NCBI RefSeq assembly: GCF_000009265.1
Contig: NC_008380.1
Coordinates: forward strand, 3,973,501-4,037,500
DNA: 64,000 nucleotides
Direction of reading: 5' to 3'
Source: Rhizobium johnstonii 3841
GTDB lineage: Bacteria; Pseudomonadota; Alphaproteobacteria; Rhizobiales; Rhizobiaceae
The position numbers and the translations under genes are program-made. Under the pieces are notes generated by a model that did not search any database, was not told the DNA's origin, and worked only from the letters and a program-made list of their open reading frames with translations. Positions 1 to 9,626 of this stretch are shown here, piece after piece. The number at the start of each line of letters is the position of its first letter. Position 1 is the stretch's first letter.

Positions 1-266
1 CTCATGGACTTGACGACGCGTATAATCATTTTTCGATGCAATACAGAAAGCTTCGTTTCCGCATTACCATGAAACAATGCCGTTGCAAGCTCAAGAAAAT
101 TACTTGCGCCTCAATTATCTTCCAGCCGATGCAAATAAAAAGCCGCGCCGAAAAGATACCGCCTGCCAATTTGAAGGACGAGAGAAGCATTCGTCCGAAA
201 TCACCTCCGCGACGCGGTAAAAAACCGGGAGCGACGACCGTCGCCCGCGGAAGGATCACCGGCCGT

Positions 267-2084
267 TCAGTTGCCGATCGCAGTCTTCTGCTTTTCGATT
301 CGGCTCGTCGACGATGAGAAAAGACGCTCTGTCTCGGCCGCCGGTGCGGGATAACCGAACGCATAACCCTGCAGGCCGTCGCAGCCGAGTTGCGCCAGCA
401 CGACGGCATGCGCCTCGGTCTCGATGCCCTCGGCGATCACCTCGACATCGAGTGCCTTGGCGATTTCCACGATAGAACCCACCACGCGCCGCTGCTCGGC
501 GGAGCTGACGACCTCGGTGACGAGCTGCCGGTCGATCTTCAGCCGCTTCGGCCGCAGCTTGACGAGACCGATGAGCGAGGCATGGCCCGATCCGAAGTCG
601 TCGATCTCGATGTCGATGCCCATCTGTTTGATATCGCCGATATGAGCGAGCAGTTTTTCGTCGCTGTCGTCGAGGAAAATCGTCTCAACCAGTTCGAAGA
701 CGATCACGCCGGGCGGGATATCGAGTTTCCTCAGCTTGTCGAGTAGCGCCGGATCGGCAAGGCGCGACGCAGAGATATTGACGGCGATGCGCGGAACCGC
801 AAGGCCGCGCAACAGCCAGAACAGCCGGTCTTTGAGAACGCTTTTGAGGATCGCCGCGTCGATCTCCGCCGCAAGTCCGTGCTCGTCGGCGATCTTCAGG
901 AATATGCCGGGGGCGAGCACGCCCTTTTCGGGATGTTTCCAGCGCGCCAGCGCCTCGAAGCCGATGACCTCCCGCGTCCGGGCGTCGAGCTGCACCTGAT
1001 AATAGGGAAGGATCTCGCCGCGCTCCAGCCCGAGCTTCAGCTCTTCAGCGAGGCGACGCTTGGAGCGCAGATCCTCCTGCAATTGCCATGTGAAGAATTC
1101 GACGCGGTTGCGCCCGAGCTTCTTGGCCTGGTAGAGTGCCAGGTCGGATTCGGCAAGCAGGTTGCGCGCCCGCCGATCGCCGCTCCAGGAAACGCCGATC
1201 GAGGCGCCGGATTGCAGCATCTCCTGGCCGAAGCGGATCTTCTTCCGCAGCCGGCGCTGGACGTCTTCGGTGATTAGCTTCAGCTCGGTGAGATCGGTGA
1301 AATTGACCAGCACGATGACGAATTCATCGCCGCCGACACGGGCGACCATGCCATTCGCAGGAATGGCAGCGGTGATGCGAAGAGCCGCGGCCCTGAGCAC
1401 GACGTCGCCTGCCGCATGACCGTGGCTGTCGTTGATCTGCTTGAACTGGTCGAGGTCGAGATGCAGGACCGCAAGCGTGGCGATGCTTTTGTCGGCCGGC
1501 AGCTCCGCCAGCCGCTTGTCGAGAAGACGCCGGTTCGGCAAGCCGGTAAGATAGTCGTGATCGGCGACATGCTCGATGCGCGCATTGCTTTCCTCGAGCG
1601 CCAGCGCCCTTGCCTCGGCCACCACCTTCTGCCGCGCGAGTTCCGCGTTGAGCAGGACGTCGGCCGTCACATCCCATTCGGCGCCGATGAAGGAGGGAAG
1701 ACCTTCCGCATCGACATAGAAATGCGCGCGCGAACGCAGGTGGCGGGTTTCGCCGCTCGGCAGCACGATCCGGAATTGTGAGTTATAGGCGCCGCGCGTC
1801 GCGATCGCCTGCTCGAAGTCGCGTTCGGCCCGCTCGCGATCATCGGGATGGATGGCATTCGACCAAAGCGATGCCGTCACCAGCCGGCAGGTCTCGCCGG
1901 TCTCGTAGAGACGATGCATCTGCGCATCCCACAAGATCCCGTCCTGCTCGATGCTGTGCTCCCAGACACCGATCCGGGATGCATCTAGAGCGAGTTCGAG
2001 CCGACGCAGAAGATCCTGAAACTCGTGTTCGGATCGTGTGGCTTTTTTCTCTGGCAACGCGGTCCCAGCCTTAGAAGCTTGCAT
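267..2084 (-). CDS. PAS-GGDEF-EAL cyclic-di-GMP signalling protein
   Basis: Predicted to make and/or degrade the second messenger c-di-GMP. The 605-residue protein has an N-terminal PAS/PAC sensor region (about residues 25-150, with the PAS-like segment IGVWEHSIEQDGILWD), a short helix, a diguanylate cyclase domain with an intact GGDEF motif near residue 250, and a phosphodiesterase domain with an intact EAL motif (FEALARW, near residue 376) and the downstream DDFGSG motif. Both active-site signatures are kept, so either activity is possible; dual proteins often use one. There are no membrane segments, so it should be cytosolic. The ATG at 2084 lacks a strong ribosome site. It stands alone, 131 bases upstream-facing from the neighbouring dehydratase operon. 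The signal sensed by the PAS domain cannot be read from sequence. Confidence 0.93.
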   Translation of the reverse strand: MQASKAGTALPEKKATRSEHEFQDLLRRLELALDASRIGVWEHSIEQDGILWDAQMHRLYETGETCRLVTASLWSNAIHPDDRERAERDFEQAIATRGAYNSQFRIVLPSGETRHLRSRAHFYVDAEGLPSFIGAEWDVTADVLLNAELARQKVVAEARALALEESNARIEHVADHDYLTGLPNRRLLDKRLAELPADKSIATLAVLHLDLDQFKQINDSHGHAAGDVVLRAAALRITAAIPANGMVARVGGDEFVIVLVNFTDLTELKLITEDVQRRLRKKIRFGQEMLQSGASIGVSWSGDRRARNLLAESDLALYQAKKLGRNRVEFFTWQLQEDLRSKRRLAEELKLGLERGEILPYYQVQLDARTREVIGFEALARWKHPEKGVLAPGIFLKIADEHGLAAEIDAAILKSVLKDRLFWLLRGLAVPRIAVNISASRLADPALLDKLRKLDIPPGVIVFELVETIFLDDSDEKLLAHIGDIKQMGIDIEIDDFGSGHASLIGLVKLRPKRLKIDRQLVTEVVSSAEQRRVVGSIVEIAKALDVEVIAEGIETEAHAVVLAQLGCDGLQGYAFGYPAPAAETERLFSSSTSRIEKQKTAIGN

Positions 2085-2215
2085 AACGGCAATATGGTCT
2101 CAAGCCGGCATTAATGAAGCCTTGTCCTGATGACCGAACGAGTGACTAGGTGAACTGTTCGTTACGACTATCCCCTTTTGGATCAAAGGACTTGCAGTCT
2201 GTGGCACCATCACGA

Positions 2216-4000
2216 TCAGTGGTTGTGCCGCGGCGGGTTTTTTGCGATCTGGCGGAACTCCGCCGCTCCCTCTAGCACCGCGCCGTCCGACAATTGCGTA
2301 ACCGAGCGGCGGTAGATCTGCTGCCATGGCGTCGCATCCGCCGGCACTGGCGGGATGCCATCGCCCCTGCGCCGTTCGATCTCAGCGTCATCGACCAGCA
2401 TGTCGCAGCGCCCGTGGTTGAAGTCGATGCGGATGATATCCCCGCTACGAAGCCAGGCGAGGCCGCCGCCAGCGGCGCTTTCCGGCGAGGCGTTGAGGAT
2501 CGAGGGACTGTCCGCCGTGCCCGATTGGCGGCCGTCGCCGATCGTCGGCAGGCTGCGGATGCCGCGCTTCAGGAGATGATCCGGCGGCTGCATGTTGACG
2601 ACCTCAGCCGAACCCGGCCAGCCGATCGGCCCGGCGCCGCGAATGACGAGGATGGTATTTTCGTCGATGTTGAGTTCGGGATCGTTGATGCGCTTGTGAT
2701 AGTCCTCGGAACCGTCGAAGACCACCGCCTTGCCCTCGAAGACGCCTTCGCGCCCAGGTTCCTCAAGATAGCGCCGGCGGAAATCCTCCGAGACCACGCT
2801 CATCTTCATGATCGCAAAATCGAAGAGATTGCCCTTCAGAACGAGGAAGCCCGCCCGCTCCTTCAGTGGCTCAGCGAACGGCGTGATGACCTCGCGGTCG
2901 CGCGCTTCCTTACCCTCCAGGTTCTCGGCCATCGTCCTGCCTGTCACCGTGCGACAGTTGCCATCGAGCTTTCCGGCCTGCAGCAGTTCCCACATGATCG
3001 CCGGCGTGCCGCCGGCGCGATGAAAGCGCTCGCCGAGATAGGCGCCCGCCGGCTGGACATTGGCCAGCAGCGGAATATCGAAGCCATGCACCTGCCAATC
3101 GTCGGGATAGAGTTCGACGCCGGCGTGCTTCGCCATCGCGGCCAGATGCGGCTGCGCGTTGGTCGAGCCGCCGATCGCCGAATTGGTGCGGATCGCATTC
3201 AGGAAAGCCTCGCGCGTCAGGATATCCGACGGCTTCAGATCCTCGAACACGATTTCGACGGCGCGCCGCCCGGTGCGGTAGGCCATCTGGCCACGCTCGC
3301 GGTAAGCGGCCGGAATGGCGCCACAGCCGGTCAGCGAAAGGCCGAGCGCCTCGGCCAGCGCATTCATCGTCGAAGCGGTGCCCATCGTATTGCAGTGGCC
3401 GACGGAAGGCGCAGAATCGAGCGCCGCCTGCAGGAACTCCTCCCGATCGATCTCGCCTGCCGCATATTTCCGCCGCATCCGCCAGATCACCGTGCCGGAG
3501 CCCGCCAGTTCCCCCTCGTGCCAACCGTCGAGCATCGGGCCGCCGGAGAGCACGATCGCCGGGATATCGACCGTCGAAGCCGCCATGATCGCCGACGGCG
3601 TGGTCTTGTCGCAGCCGGTGGTCAGCACGACGCCGTCGAGTGGATAGCCGTAGAGGATTTCGACGAGGCCGAGATAGGCGAGATTGCGGTCGAGCCCGGC
3701 TGTCGGGCGCTTGCAATTCTCGAAGATCGGATGTGTCGGAAACTCGATCGGAATGCCGCCGGCATCGCGAATGCCGTCGCGCACACGCTTGGCAAGCTCG
3801 ACATGCACCCTGTTGCAGGGCGTAAGATCACTGCCGCTCTGGGCAATCCCGATAATCGGCTTGCCGGAGCGCAGCTCTTCCGGCGTGATGCCGTAATTCA
3901 TGAAGCGCTCGAGATAGAGCGCTGCCATGTCGATATGATCGGGATTGTCGAACCAGTCCTGCGAACGTAGGCGCCGCTTCGGCGAATGGCTGTCCGTCAC
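2216..4000 (-). CDS. xylD: XylD-like sugar-acid dehydratase (IlvD/Edd family)
   Basis: Probable D-xylonate or closely related aldonate dehydratase, removing water to give a 2-keto-3-deoxy sugar acid. The 594-residue sequence closely resembles my recollection of Caulobacter XylD over its whole length (RSQDWFDNPDHIDM near the start, PRHNH at the very end). The three cysteines that hold the [2Fe-2S] cluster in this family are at C62 (LTPCNR), C130 (TGCDKTT) and C203 (GHCNTMGTAS). Translation starts at a GTG at 4000 that overlaps the stop of the upstream dehydrogenase as GTGA, with a strong GGGAGGAAAG ribosome site. No xylose dehydrogenase, lactonase or KdxD/semialdehyde dehydrogenase is adjacent, so the exact substrate (xylonate, arabinonate, other) is open; family assignment is firm. 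Confidence 0.92.
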   Translation of the reverse strand: MTDSHSPKRRLRSQDWFDNPDHIDMAALYLERFMNYGITPEELRSGKPIIGIAQSGSDLTPCNRVHVELAKRVRDGIRDAGGIPIEFPTHPIFENCKRPTAGLDRNLAYLGLVEILYGYPLDGVVLTTGCDKTTPSAIMAASTVDIPAIVLSGGPMLDGWHEGELAGSGTVIWRMRRKYAAGEIDREEFLQAALDSAPSVGHCNTMGTASTMNALAEALGLSLTGCGAIPAAYRERGQMAYRTGRRAVEIVFEDLKPSDILTREAFLNAIRTNSAIGGSTNAQPHLAAMAKHAGVELYPDDWQVHGFDIPLLANVQPAGAYLGERFHRAGGTPAIMWELLQAGKLDGNCRTVTGRTMAENLEGKEARDREVITPFAEPLKERAGFLVLKGNLFDFAIMKMSVVSEDFRRRYLEEPGREGVFEGKAVVFDGSEDYHKRINDPELNIDENTILVIRGAGPIGWPGSAEVVNMQPPDHLLKRGIRSLPTIGDGRQSGTADSPSILNASPESAAGGGLAWLRSGDIIRIDFNHGRCDMLVDDAEIERRRGDGIPPVPADATPWQQIYRRSVTQLSDGAVLEGAAEFRQIAKNPPRHNH

Positions 4001-4908
4001 TTCTTTCCTCCCGGCCGGGCATTTTTCTCTTCGAGATGGAGGAGCAGGCCGCTGTGATCCTTTTCACCATTGCCATTGGCGACGAATTCGCTGAATTCGG
4101 CATGTACCGCCGCAGTCAGCGGCAGCGTCAACGACAGGGTCTTGGCCGTCTCGATGGCCGCGTTCAGATCCTTGAGCTGGTTGCTGGACGAACCGCCTGG
4201 TGTAAACTGCCGCTCGACCATGCGCTTGCCGTGCAGTTCGAGGATACGGCTCTCGGCAAAGCCGCCGCGAATGGCGTCCCGGAAGGCCGCCTGCGAGCCG
4301 CCGCCCGCTTCGATCAGCATCATCGCTTCGGCGACGGCGCCGATCGTCACCGCGACGATCTGCTGGTTGGCAAGCTTGGCAAGCTGGCCCGCCCCGCTTG
4401 GGCCGACGCGGGTCACCCGCCCCATCGGCGCAAAGACATCTGCAAGCCCGTCGACCACCTCCTTGTCGCCGCCCGCCATGATTGCGAGCGTACCCGCTTC
4501 CGCCCCGACGACACCGCCTGATACCGGCGCATCGACATGATGGATGCCGCGGTCGGCAAGCCTCGCTGAATGGTCGCGGGCGAAATGCGGGGCAATCGAA
4601 CTCATGTCGATGACGGTTGTGCCAGGCGCCATCGCATCGGCCGCCCCGCGGTCGAACAACACGTCCTTCACCGCCTCGGCGTTGGTCAGCATCGTGATGA
4701 CGACGTCGGCGCCCGAAACGGCATCATCAGGTGTTTTCGCGCAGATCGCGCCGTCTCCCGCAAGCGGCTCGGCCTTGCCGGGATCGCGATTCCAGACGGT
4801 GACGGCAAAGCCCGCGCCAAGCAGCCGGCGAGCCATCGGCGCGCCCATCAGGCCGGTGCCGAGAAAGGCGATCCGCCTGCCGTCATGACCTTTTCTCGAA
4901 CTCGTCAT
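3997..4908 (-). CDS. beta-hydroxyacid dehydrogenase (3-HIBDH/GarR family)
   Basis: NAD(P)-dependent dehydrogenase of the 3-hydroxyisobutyrate / tartronate-semialdehyde reductase family. In 303 residues one sees the Rossmann dinucleotide motif GTGLMGAPMA at 17-26, the substrate-binding signature DAPVSGG at about 126-132 and the catalytic lysine K178 in GQLAKLANQ. It is the first gene of a two-gene operon and is translationally coupled by a 4-base overlap to the XylD-like dehydratase, suggesting that it acts on the same sugar-acid route, perhaps oxidising or reducing a hydroxyacid product. A palindrome resembling a LacI-family operator lies about 50 bases upstream. The substrate cannot be told from sequence. 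Confidence 0.9.
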   Translation of the reverse strand: MTSSRKGHDGRRIAFLGTGLMGAPMARRLLGAGFAVTVWNRDPGKAEPLAGDGAICAKTPDDAVSGADVVITMLTNAEAVKDVLFDRGAADAMAPGTTVIDMSSIAPHFARDHSARLADRGIHHVDAPVSGGVVGAEAGTLAIMAGGDKEVVDGLADVFAPMGRVTRVGPSGAGQLAKLANQQIVAVTIGAVAEAMMLIEAGGGSQAAFRDAIRGGFAESRILELHGKRMVERQFTPGGSSSNQLKDLNAAIETAKTLSLTLPLTAAVHAEFSEFVANGNGEKDHSGLLLHLEEKNARPGGKK

Positions 4909-4959
4909 TCAGTCCTCCCAACTGTTGTCCGTCTTTGATAGTCCCCTCGCCCATCGTTG

Positions 4960-4971
4960 CAAACCGTTTTG
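4960..4971. promoter_or_regulatory. candidate LacI-type operator upstream of the dehydrogenase-dehydratase operon
   Basis: CAAACCGTTTTG is a near-perfect 12-bp palindrome around a central CG, as in LacI/GalR-family operators, 52 bases upstream of the ATG at 4908. Only one arm position is mismatched. No LacI gene is adjacent, so any regulator would act in trans. Confidence 0.35.
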
Positions 4972-5012
4972 ACGGACGTAACGCATTTTTGTCATATCCC
5001 CTGAAAACGATA

Positions 5013-5038
5013 CGGGCGAGAACCGAAGTTCCCGCCCG
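5013..5038 (-). terminator. hairpin terminator of the RND operon
   Basis: On the minus strand an 11-bp stem (one G-T wobble) is capped by a TTCG tetraloop and followed by TATCGTTTT. It begins 31 bases after the stop of the RND permease gene, the expected place for an intrinsic terminator; the T-run is short. Confidence 0.6.
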
Positions 5039-5069
5039 ATTTACTCGACAAAGGAAGGTTGAATTCCGT

Positions 5070-8000
5070 TTATTCCGCCGCGAGCCGGATGACCTCCGCC
5101 TCTTCTTCCTTGTGTTCGTCCGCCTTGTGCTGGATGAGCGGACGGTTGCCCGTCAACCGCCGCAGCAGCACATAGAACACCGGCGTCATGAAGATGCCGA
5201 AGAAGGTTACGCCGATCATGCCCGAGAAGACCGCGACACCCATGGCCGCGCGCATTTCCGCGCCGGCGCCTGTAGAGACGACGAGCGGCACGACACCCAT
5301 GATGAAGGCCAGCGAGGTCATGAGGATCGGGCGAAGGCGAAGGCGGCTGGCCTCGATCGCTGCCTCCCGCGGTGTCCTTCCCTCGAACTCCAGTTCGCGG
5401 GCGAATTCCACGATCAGGATCGCATTCTTCGCCGATAGACCGACAAGCACAACAAGACCGATCTGGGTGAAGATGTTGTTGTCCCCACCGGTGAGCCAGA
5501 CGCCGGTCAGCGCGGCCAGCACGCCCATCGGCACGATCATGATGATCGCAAGCGGCAGCGTCAGGCTTTCATACTGGGCGGCCAGCACCAGGAAGACGAG
5601 CAACAGTGCCAAGGGGAAGACGACGATGCTCGAATTGCCAGCGAGAATCTGCTGATAGGTCAGATCCGTCCATTCGAAGTCGATGCCCGCAGGCAGGGTC
5701 TCGTGAAGGATCTTCTCGATTGCCGCCTGCGCCTGACCCGACGAGAAGCCCGGTGCCGGACCGCCGTTGATATCGGCGGCAAGGAAGCCGTTGTAGCGGT
5801 TCGCGCGTTCCGGACCGGTGCTCGGCTCCACCTTCAAGAGGGCCGAAAGCGGGATCATCTCACCCGATGCCGACCGGACCTTCAACTGGCCGATATCTTC
5901 CGGCTGGGCGCGGAATTTCGCATCGGCTTGCACACGGACGCTGTAGGTGCGGCCGAAGGCGTTGAAGTCGTTCACATAGAGCGAACCGAGATAGATCTGC
6001 AGCGTCTGGAAGACGTCGGTGACGGAAACCCCGAGCTGCTCGGCCTTGGCACGGTCGAGATCGGCATAGAGCTGCGGCACGTTGATCTGGAAGCTGGAGA
6101 ACAGCCCGGCGAGCTCAGGCGCCTGGTAGGCTTTTGCAAGCACGGCCTTGGTCGCCTCGTCGAGCGCCTGATTGCCGAGGCCGGCACGATCCTCGATCTG
6201 CAGCTTGAAACCGCCCGTCGTGCCGAGACCATTGACCGGCGGCGGCGGGAACATGGCGATGAAGGCATCCTGGATGACGCCGAACTTCTGGTTCAGCGCC
6301 ATGGCGATTGCGCCGCCCGAGAGATCAGGCGTCTTGCGCTCTTCGAAATCCTTCAGCGTCACAAAGACGATGCCGGCATTCGAGGAGTTGGTGAAGCCGT
6401 TGATCGACAGGCCCGGGAAGGCAATCGCATTGGCAACGCCCGGCTGCGCCAGCGCGATGTCGGTCATGCGCTTGATGACGTCTTCCGTGCGGTCGAGGCT
6501 TGCGGCATCCGGCAGTTGGGCAAAGCCGATCAGATACTGCTTGTCCTGCGACGGCACGAAGCCACCGGGGACCGTGCTGAACAGGCTGTAGGTCGCACCG
6601 ACCAGCGCCAGATAGATCACCATGACGATGCTCTTGCGCGACAACAGCCCGCCAACGCCCTTGCCGTAGGCATTCGAGCCCGCGCCGAAGACACGGTTGA
6701 AGCCGCGGAAGAACCAGCCGAAGATGGCGTCCATGAACCGCGTCAGCCAGTCCTTCGGCTGATCATGGCTCTTCAGGAGAAGAGCTGCCAGCGCCGGAGA
6801 CAGCGTGAGCGAGTTGAAGGCCGAGATGACGGTCGAAATCGCGATCGTCAGCGCGAACTGGCGGTAGAACTGACCCGACAGGCCGGAGATGAAGGCAAGC
6901 GGCACGAAGACCGCGACGAGCACCAGCGCGATCGCGACGATCGGACCGGAGACTTCCCTCATCGCCTTGTAGGTGGCAGCCCGCGGCGACAGGCCTTCCT
7001 CGATATTGCGCTCGACGTTTTCGACCACCACGATCGCGTCGTCGACGACAATACCGATCGCAAGCACCAGTCCGAACAGACTGAGCGCGTTGATCGAGAA
7101 GCCGAAGACATACATGACAGCGAAAGTGCCGATGATCGAGACGGGAACGGCGATCAGCGGGATGATCGAGGCGCGCCACGTCTGCAGGAACAGGATGACG
7201 ACGAGGACGACGAGCGCGATGGCTTCGAGCAGCGTGTCGATGACTTTCTCGATCGAGGCCCGCACGAATTTCGTCGTATCGTAGACGATCTCGTATTTGA
7301 CGCCCTCAGGCATGGCGAGCTGCAGCTGATCCATGGTCGCGTTCACATTGTCCGCGATCTCGATCGCGTTCGAACCCGGCGCCTGAAGCACGGCGACGGC
7401 GACGGCCGGCTTGCCGTCGAGCAGCGAACGCAGCGTGTAGTCAGCAGCACCGAGCTCGATGCGGGCGACATCGCGAAGGCGGGTGATCTCGCCATTGGCG
7501 CCCGTCTTGACGATGATGTTGCCGAACTCCTCGGGCGTGCGCAGGCGGCCCTGGGCATTGACGTTGAGCTGCAGGTCCACACCGGGCTGGCTCGGCGATG
7601 CGCCGATGATACCGGCGGCGGCCTGGATGTTCTGGGAACTGATCGCGCTGCTGATGTCGCTGGCGGCAAGATTGTGCTCGGCCGCCTTCTGCGGGTCGAT
7701 CCAGACACGCATGGAATAGTCGCCGGCGCCGAAAACCTGCACCTGACCGACGCCTGCGATGCGGGCGAGCCGATCCTTGACGTTCAAGGTCGCGTAATTG
7801 CGAAGATAGGTGATGTCGTGATTATTCCCGTCGGAGACGAGGTTGACGACCATGATGAAGTTGGGTGAGCTCTTGACTGTCGTGATGCCGAGCGAACGGA
7901 CTTCCGCCGGCAGGCGCGGTTCGGCCTGTGAAACGCGGTTCTGCACGAGCTGCTGCGCCTTGTCGGGGTCGGTGCCGAGCTTGAAGGTAACGGTGACGTT

Positions 8001-8270
8001 GAGCACGCCGTCCGATGTCGCCTGGCTGGCCATATAGAGCATGCCTTCGACACCGTTGATCTGCTCTTCTAGCGGCGTCGCCACCGTTTCGGCGATAACG
8101 CTTGGGTTGGCGCCGGGATAGGTCGCGCGCACGACGATCGACGGCGGCACGACCTCGGGATATTCGGAAATCGGCAGCGCGCGCAGGCCGATCAGGCCGG
8201 CAACCAGGATGAGGACCGAAAGAACGCCGGCAAAGACCGGGCGGTCGACAAAGAATCTGGAGATGTTCAT
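5070..8270 (-). CDS. RND multidrug efflux permease (HAE1 family), pump 1
   Basis: Inner-membrane proton-driven pump subunit of a tripartite efflux system. The 1066-residue protein opens with the family-typical MNISRFFVDRPVFA and carries the proton-relay segment GIVVDDAIVVVENVERN with its aspartate pair in the fourth membrane helix, plus two large periplasmic loops and a second hydrophobic half with LSAKNAILIVEFA. I start it at the ATG at 8270, which has a GGAGAGGG ribosome site and matches homologues; an open extension of 26 codons upstream looks unreal. It lies 119 bases downstream of the membrane-fusion gene and, with the hydrolase-like gene further upstream, probably forms one operon. No outer-membrane TolC-type gene is nearby, so a shared one must serve. 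It resembles MexF/AcrB; its drugs are unknown. Confidence 0.95.
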   Translation of the reverse strand: MNISRFFVDRPVFAGVLSVLILVAGLIGLRALPISEYPEVVPPSIVVRATYPGANPSVIAETVATPLEEQINGVEGMLYMASQATSDGVLNVTVTFKLGTDPDKAQQLVQNRVSQAEPRLPAEVRSLGITTVKSSPNFIMVVNLVSDGNNHDITYLRNYATLNVKDRLARIAGVGQVQVFGAGDYSMRVWIDPQKAAEHNLAASDISSAISSQNIQAAAGIIGASPSQPGVDLQLNVNAQGRLRTPEEFGNIIVKTGANGEITRLRDVARIELGAADYTLRSLLDGKPAVAVAVLQAPGSNAIEIADNVNATMDQLQLAMPEGVKYEIVYDTTKFVRASIEKVIDTLLEAIALVVLVVILFLQTWRASIIPLIAVPVSIIGTFAVMYVFGFSINALSLFGLVLAIGIVVDDAIVVVENVERNIEEGLSPRAATYKAMREVSGPIVAIALVLVAVFVPLAFISGLSGQFYRQFALTIAISTVISAFNSLTLSPALAALLLKSHDQPKDWLTRFMDAIFGWFFRGFNRVFGAGSNAYGKGVGGLLSRKSIVMVIYLALVGATYSLFSTVPGGFVPSQDKQYLIGFAQLPDAASLDRTEDVIKRMTDIALAQPGVANAIAFPGLSINGFTNSSNAGIVFVTLKDFEERKTPDLSGGAIAMALNQKFGVIQDAFIAMFPPPPVNGLGTTGGFKLQIEDRAGLGNQALDEATKAVLAKAYQAPELAGLFSSFQINVPQLYADLDRAKAEQLGVSVTDVFQTLQIYLGSLYVNDFNAFGRTYSVRVQADAKFRAQPEDIGQLKVRSASGEMIPLSALLKVEPSTGPERANRYNGFLAADINGGPAPGFSSGQAQAAIEKILHETLPAGIDFEWTDLTYQQILAGNSSIVVFPLALLLVFLVLAAQYESLTLPLAIIMIVPMGVLAALTGVWLTGGDNNIFTQIGLVVLVGLSAKNAILIVEFARELEFEGRTPREAAIEASRLRLRPILMTSLAFIMGVVPLVVSTGAGAEMRAAMGVAVFSGMIGVTFFGIFMTPVFYVLLRRLTGNRPLIQHKADEHKEEEAEVIRLAAE

Positions 8271-8389
8271 ATCAAAGCCCTCTCCGGGGTGAACATGGAT
8301 GCAAAGTCCCTCTTCGGCGGTTTGGGAGCCGCCGGCGGGTCGTATCATTTCGAGTATTGGCCCTCCCCCTCAGGGGAAGGCGAAAGTCT

Positions 8390-9580
8390 TTACTGCGCGG
8401 TCGCGACCTTCTCTTCCATCTGAGGCGCGACGACTGCGCCTGGACGGATGCGCTGCAGACCGTTGACGACGATCTTCTCGCCGACGTTCAGGCCGCTATC
8501 GACCACCCGCTGACCGTCAGCCACGGTGCCGAGCTGGACCTGCCGATAGGCGACCTTGTTCTCGCCATCGACGACGAAGACGAACTTCTTGTCCTGGTCC
8601 GTGCCGACGGCGCGGTCACTGATGACGATCTTGTTCTCTGCCTTCGGCTGGCCCATGCGCACCCGCACGAACTGGCCGGGGATGAGACGCCCGCCCGGAT
8701 TATCGAACACGGCGCGAACGCCGATCGTGCCGCTTGATGCATCGACCTCGTTGTCGATCAGTTGCAGCTTGCCCTTGATCGGCGTGCCGCTGTCGGTCAG
8801 CGTGCCGACCTCGACAGGGATCTGCTCGACGGGAGGCAGGGCGCTGTCCGTCTGCGGAAGCTGGGCGAGCGCCCGCGTCACCATCTCTTCGCTGGCATTG
8901 AAGCTCGCATAGATCGGATCGACCGAAACGAGCGTCGTCAGCGCCGGCGAGGTCGAACCGGCCGCCACGAGGTTACCGGCGGTCACCTCGATCTTGCCGA
9001 TGCGGCCGGAAACCGGAGCCCGCACCTGCGTATAATCGAGATCGAGTTGGGCCGACTGCAGTGCAGCTTGCGCCGAACGCAGCCCCGCCTGAGCCTCGGC
9101 CAAAGAACTCTGGCGCTGATCGAGATCGCTCTGGGAGATGGTGCGGTTGTCGGAAAGCCTGCGGCCGCGATCGAGTTCGGTCTGCGCCAGGCTGACCTTG
9201 GCCTCGGCCGAAGCGACCTGGCCCTGCGCCTGCGCCACGCTCGCCTGGTAGGGAGCCGGGTCGATGGTGAAGAGCAGGTCGCCCTGCTTGACCAGCGCCC
9301 CTTCGCGGAACGCCACCGAAAGGATGGCGCCGGCGACACGGGAACGCACCTGCACCCGGTCGACCGCTTCGAGACGGCCGGAGAAACTTTCCCAGGCCGT
9401 CACGTCGCGCGCCGCGACGACGGCAACCGTCACCGGCACAGCGGGAGCCTGCGCGGGGGCGGAAGCAGCCGTGGCGGTCGTGCTCATCGGCAATTCGAAA
9501 AATAATGCAGCGCCGGAAATGGACGCAACAAGGCCTATGCCGGCGCCCACCAGGGCCCAGCGCTTCTTTCTGGACGTCAT
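8390..9580 (-). CDS. RND periplasmic adaptor (membrane fusion protein), pump 1
   Basis: AcrA/MexE-type adaptor linking the RND permease to an outer-membrane channel. Over 396 residues it shows an N-terminal membrane anchor (about 8-28) with no lipobox cysteine, a lipoyl/barrel-sandwich half motif (VRSRVAGAILSV...GDLLFTIDPAPYQ), an alpha-hairpin rich in Ala/Gln/Leu heptads (about 110-180), the second lipoyl half (DYTQVRAPVSGRIGK) and a beta-barrel domain. The ATG at 9580 has an AAGGAGAG ribosome site. The hydrolase-like gene ends 46 bases upstream in the same direction, so all three are likely co-transcribed under the divergent LysR regulator. Confidence 0.94.
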   Translation of the reverse strand: MTSRKKRWALVGAGIGLVASISGAALFFELPMSTTATAASAPAQAPAVPVTVAVVAARDVTAWESFSGRLEAVDRVQVRSRVAGAILSVAFREGALVKQGDLLFTIDPAPYQASVAQAQGQVASAEAKVSLAQTELDRGRRLSDNRTISQSDLDQRQSSLAEAQAGLRSAQAALQSAQLDLDYTQVRAPVSGRIGKIEVTAGNLVAAGSTSPALTTLVSVDPIYASFNASEEMVTRALAQLPQTDSALPPVEQIPVEVGTLTDSGTPIKGKLQLIDNEVDASSGTIGVRAVFDNPGGRLIPGQFVRVRMGQPKAENKIVISDRAVGTDQDKKFVFVVDGENKVAYRQVQLGTVADGQRVVDSGLNVGEKIVVNGLQRIRPGAVVAPQMEEKVATAQ

Positions 9581-9626
9581 CGGTACTCTCCTTACGGCTC
9601 AAGGCCGCCGAAATATCAGGTCTTCT

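Noticed and set aside
1-266. Possible plus-strand 93-codon frame at the left edge
   Set aside because: Basic, low-complexity translation, no ribosome site and no family; I see no feature in this stretch.
2294-3970. 558-codon plus-strand frame opposite the XylD-like dehydratase
   Set aside because: It is fully antisense to a protein with clear family motifs. High third-position G/C keeps antisense frames open; composition is Arg/Ala/Asp-rich with no domain.
5703-7868. 721-codon plus-strand frame opposite RND pump 1
   Set aside because: Antisense to the RND permease; the sequence is low-complexity and charged with no family resemblance.
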